Below are positions 27,411 to 32,886 of a DNA stretch of 32,886 nt, in pieces. Source of the DNA: an uncultured Pelagibacteraceae bacterium (lineage in GTDB: Bacteria; Pseudomonadota; Alphaproteobacteria; Pelagibacterales; Pelagibacteraceae); the NCBI GenBank assembly GCA_902626185.1, contig CACOEA010000008.1, positions 1 through 32,886 of the forward strand, read 5' to 3'. Within the stretch, counting starts at the first letter, position 1; each line of letters begins with the position of its first letter. The notes beneath the pieces are model-generated. The model saw nothing but the letters and a program-made list of their open reading frames with translations, searched no databases and was not told the DNA's origin. The translations under genes and the position numbers were made by a program.

Positions 27411-28112
27411 TGTGGTTCTCCTCCAGTAAAATCTCGAAAACAAATAAAACAAAACAACTCCAACAAAATAATTCCATTCAAGTGCATGTTTAAAATGAGT
27501 GTTACCTTTAGTAATTAAAATCGGAATACTTAAAATTGCTACAGAAGACAAAATGGCCACCAATGAAATCTTTAAATATAATATTTTAATATTTATAAAA
27601 TTAATTAATTTAAGTTTCAGTTTATAAAGATGATAAACCAAGATACCCTGCGCAATTATTTCAAATATTATAAACAACAATAGAACTATTCTTCTAAATA
27701 ATTTATACAATTGAATATCAAATTTAACACCAAGCAAAAGGGAATGTATTACTAAAAAAATAGCTGATAAAATTCCGAAAGTCTTAAACTTATAATTAAT
27801 GTTCGATAAATAAACTTTATTTATTAGTAAATTGTTATTTTTCCAGTAGATATATAAAAAAAAAGCAGTAAGAATCATAGAAGGTTTGAATATTAAGTAC
27901 TGAGGAAAAGTTCTGGAAGCTCTACTTATTGATAAGCTGCCATCTAGATAAGGGATTGAAAAACCAGATCTACCAATCTGATCAACTCTGAAAATAGTAT
28001 TCTCTAAAAATTCAGGATTTTGTGAGATGAACAAACAGAGGTTAATGGCTATTAAAGGAATTAAAAATATCCATAAACTCAATTTTCTTATTTGAGTTAT
28101 TTCACTTATCAT
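27408..28112 (-). CDS. Hypothetical multi-TM membrane protein
   Basis: 234 aa with about six hydrophobic segments; HFKHALEWNYFVGVVLFYLFSRFYWRR at the C-terminus; family not recognised. Confidence 0.6.
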   Translation of the reverse strand: MISEITQIRKLSLWIFLIPLIAINLCLFISQNPEFLENTIFRVDQIGRSGFSIPYLDGSLSISRASRTFPQYLIFKPSMILTAFFLYIYWKNNNLLINKVYLSNINYKFKTFGILSAIFLVIHSLLLGVKFDIQLYKLFRRIVLLLFIIFEIIAQGILVYHLYKLKLKLINFINIKILYLKISLVAILSSVAILSIPILITKGNTHFKHALEWNYFVGVVLFYLFSRFYWRRTT

Positions 28113-28123
28113 TTTAATACTGA

Positions 28124-28207
28124 TTATTTTCTTTTGTTTCTTTTTCGTGCTCTTCTTTTCTTAGAGCCAATTTTTCTACGGCCTCTGTGCTTTTTTGGAT
28201 ATCCCAT
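28124..28207 (-). CDS. Very basic 27-aa protein, candidate small ribosomal-type protein; not in the ORF track
   Basis: Reverse strand AAAAAAGGAGGCAAAAATATG then MGYPKKHRGRRKIGSKKRRARKRNKRK*; strong Shine-Dalgarno GGAGG, 11 nt upstream of the 27408-28112 gene. Confidence 0.65.
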   Translation of the reverse strand: MGYPKKHRGRRKIGSKKRRARKRNKRK

Positions 28208-28272
28208 ATTTTTGCCTCCTTTTTTATATTTTGTTCTTTAAAATTTATGTAAGCTCCAATTATACTTATTTT

Positions 28273-29463
28273 ATGAAAAAGTCTATAAGCACATTTTTAA
28301 AACAACCCATAAAAGATAGCATCAATAGATCAGCTAATCCATCAGTCACTCGTGCATCAACTATACTTTTTAATTCTATGCAAGAACTAGTGCAACACGA
28401 AAAAAGAATTAAAGCTAATAAAAAGATTAGTTACTATAGTTACGGAAGATACGGCAGTTCTACAACTATTGAACTAGAAAATATTCTTAAAGAGCTAGAG
28501 AAAGCTTATCACGTTTTTCTTACTGGCACTGGCTTTGGCGGAGTAGCTTTGGCTATCATGAGTTTGTGTAGACCTGGAGATGAAATATTAGTTTCTGACA
28601 ACGTATACGGACCCACTAAAGAAATTTCAGAGGAGTTAGTGAACGAATTTAATATAAACGCAAAGTTTTATGATCCAGATAATTTTAATGATTTACAAAA
28701 CAAAATTACAAAAAAAACTAAAATGATTCTTGTTGAAAATCCAGGAAGTAACACATTTGAATTTCAGGATCTTTCAAAAATTGTAAGATTAGCTAAGAAA
28801 AAAAATATATTAACTTTTTTAGATAACACTTGGGGAACGCCCTTATATTTAAAACCATTAAAATTAGGATTTGACTTATCATTCACATCAGCAACTAAAT
28901 ATTTTTCAGGACATTCAGATGCAATGGGAGGATCATTAGCGGTTAATAAAAAAGTTTTTAAAAAAGTAATGTTTTTTTACAAATTATCTGGTTATAGAAT
29001 GTCTGCAGACGAAGCATATCTAATTATTAGAGGTCTTAGAACTTTAGATGTAAGACTAAAAAAGCATTATGAAAATACGTTGGTAGTAATTAATTTTTTG
29101 AAAAAACAAAAAAAGATAAAAGAAATTCTTTATCCTTACAAACCTTCTTCAAAAAGTTACAAATTATGGAAAAAATATTATTCAGGAGCGAATGGTTTAT
29201 TTTCAATTGTCGTAAAAAGTAAAAAAAAATCATCCGTGGTAAAATTTGTTAATTCATTAGAATTATTTGGTATAGGATATAGCTGGGGTGGTTTTGAAAG
29301 TTTAGCCCTTTTACAAGATCTAAGAGATGATACTAAATATACCAAAACAAGAAGGTATTTAAGATTTGGAAAGGATGAACATATTGTTAGACTTCATATT
29401 GGATTAGAAGATCCAAATGACTTGGTTCAAGATTTGAAAAAATCTTTAAGACATATTAAATAA
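28273..29463 (+). CDS. Cystathionine beta-lyase-like PLP-dependent enzyme (Cys/Met metabolism family)
   Basis: YSYGRYGSSTTIELENILKELEKAYHVFLTGTGFGGVALAIMS, FLDNTWGTPLYLKPLKLGFDLSFTSATKYFSGHSDAMGG, HIGLEDPNDLVQDL. Internal ATG at 28273 preferred over the track start. Confidence 0.92.
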   Translation: MKKSISTFLKQPIKDSINRSANPSVTRASTILFNSMQELVQHEKRIKANKKISYYSYGRYGSSTTIELENILKELEKAYHVFLTGTGFGGVALAIMSLCRPGDEILVSDNVYGPTKEISEELVNEFNINAKFYDPDNFNDLQNKITKKTKMILVENPGSNTFEFQDLSKIVRLAKKKNILTFLDNTWGTPLYLKPLKLGFDLSFTSATKYFSGHSDAMGGSLAVNKKVFKKVMFFYKLSGYRMSADEAYLIIRGLRTLDVRLKKHYENTLVVINFLKKQKKIKEILYPYKPSSKSYKLWKKYYSGANGLFSIVVKSKKKSSVVKFVNSLELFGIGYSWGGFESLALLQDLRDDTKYTKTRRYLRFGKDEHIVRLHIGLEDPNDLVQDLKKSLRHIK

Positions 29464-30692
29464 TGTTTAAATTTATTCCGAACAAACTAGCTTTAATTGT
29501 TTTATTGTCAGCTTGTACAATAATTTTAATTTCAATGGGCCTTAGACAAACCTTTGGTTTATTTTTTAAAGCATTTGAAGAAGGATTGGGCTGCACAAGA
29601 ACAGAGTTTGGCCTTGCGATTGGTATACAAATGTTATTTTGGGGAATATTTGCTCCATTATTTGGTTACTTAGCCGATAAACTTGGAGGAAGTAAGGCTG
29701 TATTTTTAGGTTTCATAATATTTGGATTGGGTATCTATATGTTATATGCAGGACCGAATACAGGAATTTTTTTTCAAATAAGTTTAGGCGTATTAATCGG
29801 TATTGCTTTAGGAGCAACTGCTATTGGGGTACCTGTCTCAGAAGTAGGCAAACATTTTCCTAATGAAACAAGAACATTGGCCACAGGTTATGTTACTGCT
29901 GCAGCTTCTGTAGGTTATTTTTTATCACCACTTTTTACTCAGTATAGTCTCGGAGTATCTGGCTGGGAACAAACATTAAAATATTTTATGTATTTCATCG
30001 CGTTTGGACTAATAGCTTCTCTTTTTTTACTACCGTCAAAGAAATTAATAGACTCCTCTAAAGCAGACAGAGAACAATCATTTACAGCGGCAATACAGGA
30101 AGCTTTTTCACACAGAGGTTACGTTCTTTTAGTTTTAGGGTTTTTTGTTTGTGGGTTTCAAATTACTCTTGTCGGCACCCATGTTCCTGGCTACATGCAA
30201 GATAGAGGAATGGGAGGCTGGTCAGCTACAATTATTTTAGCATTAATTGGTTTGTTTAATATATTTGGAACATTGGGGATGGGTTATCTTGGAACAAAAT
30301 ATAGAAAAAAAAATCTTCTAAGTATTTTATATTTTTTAAGAGCTGTAAGTATTTGTGTATTTATTTTTTCACCACCATCTCTATTAAATTCAATTATTTT
30401 TGGTATAACATTTGGCCTACTTTGGTTATCAACTGTTCCACCGACTAATGGCATAGTTGCACAAATATTTGGAACAAAATATCTAAGTACTTTATTTGGC
30501 ATAGTATTTTTGTGTCACCAAATTGGTGCATTTTTAGGAGCTTACTTAGGAGGTTATTTTTTCGATTTATACGGTTCGTATGACTACGCTTGGTACATTG
30601 CCATTGCGCTTTCAATATTTGCAACCTTAGTTCATTATCCTATTGATGAGACACCTCTTGTAAGAAAAACTGAGGAAGAAAAAGCTTTGTAA
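29463..30692 (+). CDS. MFS transporter
   Basis: Twelve-TM pattern; GLRQTFGLFFKAFEEGLGCTRTEFGLAIGIQMLFWGIFAPLFGYLADKLGGSKAVFLG. Confidence 0.9.
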   Translation: MFKFIPNKLALIVLLSACTIILISMGLRQTFGLFFKAFEEGLGCTRTEFGLAIGIQMLFWGIFAPLFGYLADKLGGSKAVFLGFIIFGLGIYMLYAGPNTGIFFQISLGVLIGIALGATAIGVPVSEVGKHFPNETRTLATGYVTAAASVGYFLSPLFTQYSLGVSGWEQTLKYFMYFIAFGLIASLFLLPSKKLIDSSKADREQSFTAAIQEAFSHRGYVLLVLGFFVCGFQITLVGTHVPGYMQDRGMGGWSATIILALIGLFNIFGTLGMGYLGTKYRKKNLLSILYFLRAVSICVFIFSPPSLLNSIIFGITFGLLWLSTVPPTNGIVAQIFGTKYLSTLFGIVFLCHQIGAFLGAYLGGYFFDLYGSYDYAWYIAIALSIFATLVHYPIDETPLVRKTEEEKAL

Positions 30693-30699
30693 TTCATAT

Positions 30700-30708
30700 T
30701 GTGGATAA
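30700..30708 (-). promoter_or_regulatory. Exact DnaA box (TTATCCACA on the minus strand)
   Basis: TGTGGATAA at 30700-30708 in an intergenic region. Confidence 0.6.
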
Positions 30709-30792
30709 CAACACCCTCTGGTTGTATTTTGAGTCCACCATGGAATCAAAAGTGAATCAAAAGGTGAACATCTTAAGTAAAAATTTATATAT

Positions 30793-30801
30793 TGTGGATA
30801 A
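30793..30801 (-). promoter_or_regulatory. Second exact DnaA box (TTATCCACA on the minus strand)
   Basis: TGTGGATAA at 30793-30801, same orientation, 93 nt from the first. Confidence 0.6.
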
Positions 30802-30876
30802 TTATTTTTGTTTAAATTGGATATCGTATTTAGTAGTGTTTTTATATCAAATTAAATTCTTAAAAAAGGAGATCAC

Positions 30877-31548
30877 ATGTTTTCAAAAGAACTAGGCGAA
30901 AAATTAGACAAATTTCATTTATTAAAACACCCTTTTTATCAAATACATTGGAATGAGGGAAAATTAACAAGAGAAATAATCAAGGATTATGCAGAACAAT
31001 ACTACCAACACGTAAAAGCTTTTCCTAGATATATCAGCGCTACGCACTCAATATGTAATGATATCGAGAAAAGAAGAATCCTTTTAGAAAATTTACAAGA
31101 TGAAGAAAATAAAGATGGAGACCACCCAAAACTATGGAAAAATTTTGCTAAAGCAATGGGTGCAGATGAAAAAGAAATAGAAAATGTAAAACTTGAAACT
31201 TTTACAAAAAAAATGATTGATAATTTCTTTTTACAAGCAAGAGCTTCTTATGCAGAAGGTTTGGCGTCTTTATATACTTATGAAAGACAAATTCCCGAGA
31301 TAGCTGAAACAAAAATTCAAGGTCTTAAAAAATTTTATGGTGTGAGCTCCAAGGAAGGTCTTGAGTTTTTTGAAGCACACAAATCAGCTGATGTAATTCA
31401 TAGGGCTGAGTGTGAAAAATTGTTAGACGGTCTATCAAAAGAAGAACAAATTAAAGCTGAAAAAGCATCTTTAAAAACAGCTAAATTTCTTTGGAACTTT
31501 TTGAGTGGTATGACTGCTAAACATAAACTAGAGCCAGTTGCAGCTTAA
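30877..31548 (+). CDS. CADD/PqqC/TenA-like family protein (heme-oxygenase-like fold)
   Basis: HPFYQIHWNEGKLTREIIKDYAEQYYQHVKAFPRYISATHS, LLENLQDEENKDGDHPKLW, ASLYTYERQIPEIAETKIQGLKKFYG, FFEAHKSADVIHRAECEKLL; SD-like AAAAAGGAGATCAC upstream. Confidence 0.85.
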   Translation: MFSKELGEKLDKFHLLKHPFYQIHWNEGKLTREIIKDYAEQYYQHVKAFPRYISATHSICNDIEKRRILLENLQDEENKDGDHPKLWKNFAKAMGADEKEIENVKLETFTKKMIDNFFLQARASYAEGLASLYTYERQIPEIAETKIQGLKKFYGVSSKEGLEFFEAHKSADVIHRAECEKLLDGLSKEEQIKAEKASLKTAKFLWNFLSGMTAKHKLEPVAA

Positions 31549-31566
31549 AGACCAAATTAAAGCAAG

Positions 31567-31947
31567 ATGAAAAACGACAATCACGTCTGGGACAATAAAC
31601 TCCCAACAGCTCAGATGTTAGGTCGATGGCAACCATGGCATGCAGGACATCAAAAACTTTTTGAGGAAATACTTAAAAAAACCGGACAGGTAAATATAAT
31701 GGTTCGAGATGTAAAAGGAGTTGATGACAATCCTTTTGATTTTGAAACTGTAAAAAAGAATATTTTTGAAGCCCTGAAAGATTATAAAAATAGAATAAAG
31801 ATTACATTGGTTCCAAATATTACAAATATTTGTTATGGAAGAGGAGTAGGATACAAAATTGAGGAGATAGTTCTTGATGAAAAAACCCAACAAATTTCAG
31901 CAACAAAAATTAGAGAACAGATGAGAAAAGAGGGAAAACTTAAATAG
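31567..31947 (+). CDS. Nucleotidyltransferase (cytidylyltransferase-like fold) family protein
   Basis: MLGRWQPWHAGHQKLFEEIL (HxGH motif) and ISATKIREQMRKEGK (ISxTxxR-like). Confidence 0.8.
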   Translation: MKNDNHVWDNKLPTAQMLGRWQPWHAGHQKLFEEILKKTGQVNIMVRDVKGVDDNPFDFETVKKNIFEALKDYKNRIKITLVPNITNICYGRGVGYKIEEIVLDEKTQQISATKIREQMRKEGKLK

Positions 31948-32016
31948 TTGCGATTGGTTCTCACTTGACCTGCTATAATCACATATATAAAATAATTATT
32001 CTAGGAGAAATTCATT

Positions 32017-32808
32017 ATGTTTACAAATAATCCGTTCGCAGATTTAGCATTAATAATTCCAGCAGCAGCGATGCAATATTTTGTTGTAGCAATGGTGTTA
32101 TTAGTAATAATTAGCACTGGTTTAGATATGCTTCATAAGAAAAATGTAGTTTATTTTTTTAGGAACGCTAAAAAGGCAAAAAAATTTGCTAAAACCGAAT
32201 TAAGTACTGGAAAAAAAACTGCGGTTATTTTAAAGACAGTCGCTCACGACATTGCAACAACTTCAGAGCTTGGTATGGGCAAAAGAAGATTGGCTCATGT
32301 TCTAGGCATGTATGGCACAATATTATTTTGGATTACCTCTGCTGTCTTAATTTTTAAATACACTGATGGATCAATTGCACCGACCTATATTACTTCGTTG
32401 TGGCATGCAGGAGCATTATTAACATGCTTAGGAGGATATTGGTTTTGGTTTTTTTTAAGGGTTGACGTATCTGCTGAAGCTCATCCATGGTATAGAATCA
32501 TAACTGCTGATTTATTCGTGCTAGCCTTACTAGCTTGTTCAACATTTGGTTTTGCGTGGTCATACACACAATTTTCAAACATGATCGGACTTAGCTATTT
32601 ATTTTTAATATTATATATAATTTCTAATTTGGTTTTATTTGGTGGAGTTTACTGGTCAAAATTTGCTCATATGTTTTATAAGCCAGGAGCAGCAATACAA
32701 AAAAATTTAGCAGAGGCTGATGGCTCTAGAGACAATTTGCCACCACCAGCTGACGCTCCAGAACGATTTGGTTTAGGAATTAAAAGAGAACAACCAAAAC
32801 ATTATTAA
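32017..32808 (+). CDS. Multi-TM protein, probable adenylylsulfate reductase membrane anchor (AprM-like)
   Basis: Five or six TM segments with AHVLGMYGTILFWITSAV and LWHAGALLTCLGGYWFWFF; AprM identity rests on recalled gene order and general resemblance. Confidence 0.55.
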   Translation: MFTNNPFADLALIIPAAAMQYFVVAMVLLVIISTGLDMLHKKNVVYFFRNAKKAKKFAKTELSTGKKTAVILKTVAHDIATTSELGMGKRRLAHVLGMYGTILFWITSAVLIFKYTDGSIAPTYITSLWHAGALLTCLGGYWFWFFLRVDVSAEAHPWYRIITADLFVLALLACSTFGFAWSYTQFSNMIGLSYLFLILYIISNLVLFGGVYWSKFAHMFYKPGAAIQKNLAEADGSRDNLPPPADAPERFGLGIKREQPKHY

Positions 32809-32813
32809 GGTTT

Positions 32814-32879
32814 ATGGAAATAAAAGCTAGTATAAAATCAAATGCTGATGTAGAAGACAAAAGGGAGATTAATAATTAA
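32814..32879 (+). CDS. Possible 21-aa leader/small ORF
   Basis: MEIKASIKSNADVEDKREINN; its TAA overlaps an ATG (32879-32881) starting MST... at the window edge. Confidence 0.3.
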   Translation: MEIKASIKSNADVEDKREINN

Positions 32880-32886
32880 TGTCTAC
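32879..32886 (+). CDS. Start of a next CDS (truncated by window edge), possibly aprB
   Basis: ATGTCTAC preceded by GGGAG; only 8 nt visible. Confidence 0.35.

Noticed and set aside
28195-28272. N-terminal extension of the cystathionine beta-lyase-like ORF (MDIPYFCLLFYILFF...)
   Set aside because: Overlaps the divergent 27-aa gene and its leader; the conserved protein starts at the ATG at 28273.
30701-30895. 64-aa ORF overlapping the start of the CADD-like gene
   Set aside because: Non-conserved-looking composition, contains the DnaA boxes, GANTC sites and the downstream ribosome-binding site; more likely non-coding.
1-32886. CRISPR array, prophage, transposon or toxin-antitoxin defence island
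   Set aside because: No regularly spaced repeats, integrase/transposase motifs or defence-type proteins were seen on either strand.

Overview
The window is 32.9 kb of compact, AT-rich chromosome, and gene content suggests a streamlined marine alphaproteobacterium (SAR11/Pelagibacter-like; inferred from gene repertoire, not proven). It carries about 45 short, tightly packed, often overlapping genes. No rRNA, recognisable tRNA, CRISPR array, prophage or transposase was seen. Main blocks: (i) a translationally coupled operon of FAD-oxidoreductase, DUF1365, Cfa-like methyltransferase and DUF3833 (2035-5730), followed within 9 kb by SodB, SDR, TspO, MsrA, a FAD-domain cryptochrome-like protein, DUF2256, DCC/DUF393 and an FeS-type photolyase-like protein. 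Together these look like a photo-oxidative stress island. (ii) Housekeeping genes: hisI, folE, an acuI-like reductase, LysR, rseP, HU, amt, recX, cysQ, mnmA, metC-like. (iii) The start of what looks like an adenylylsulfate-reductase (aprM-aprBA) locus at the right edge. The most interesting unexplained signals are a GC-rich, strongly structured intergenic RNA candidate after mnmA (about 27235-27410), an intergenic region with two exact DnaA boxes and three closely spaced GANTC sites (30693-30876), an unannotated 27-aa arginine/lysine-rich protein with a strong Shine-Dalgarno (28124-28207), a cryptochrome-like protein that may have permuted domain order (10996-12132), and a photolyase that seems to lack the canonical CxxC of the FeS cluster (12598-14088).
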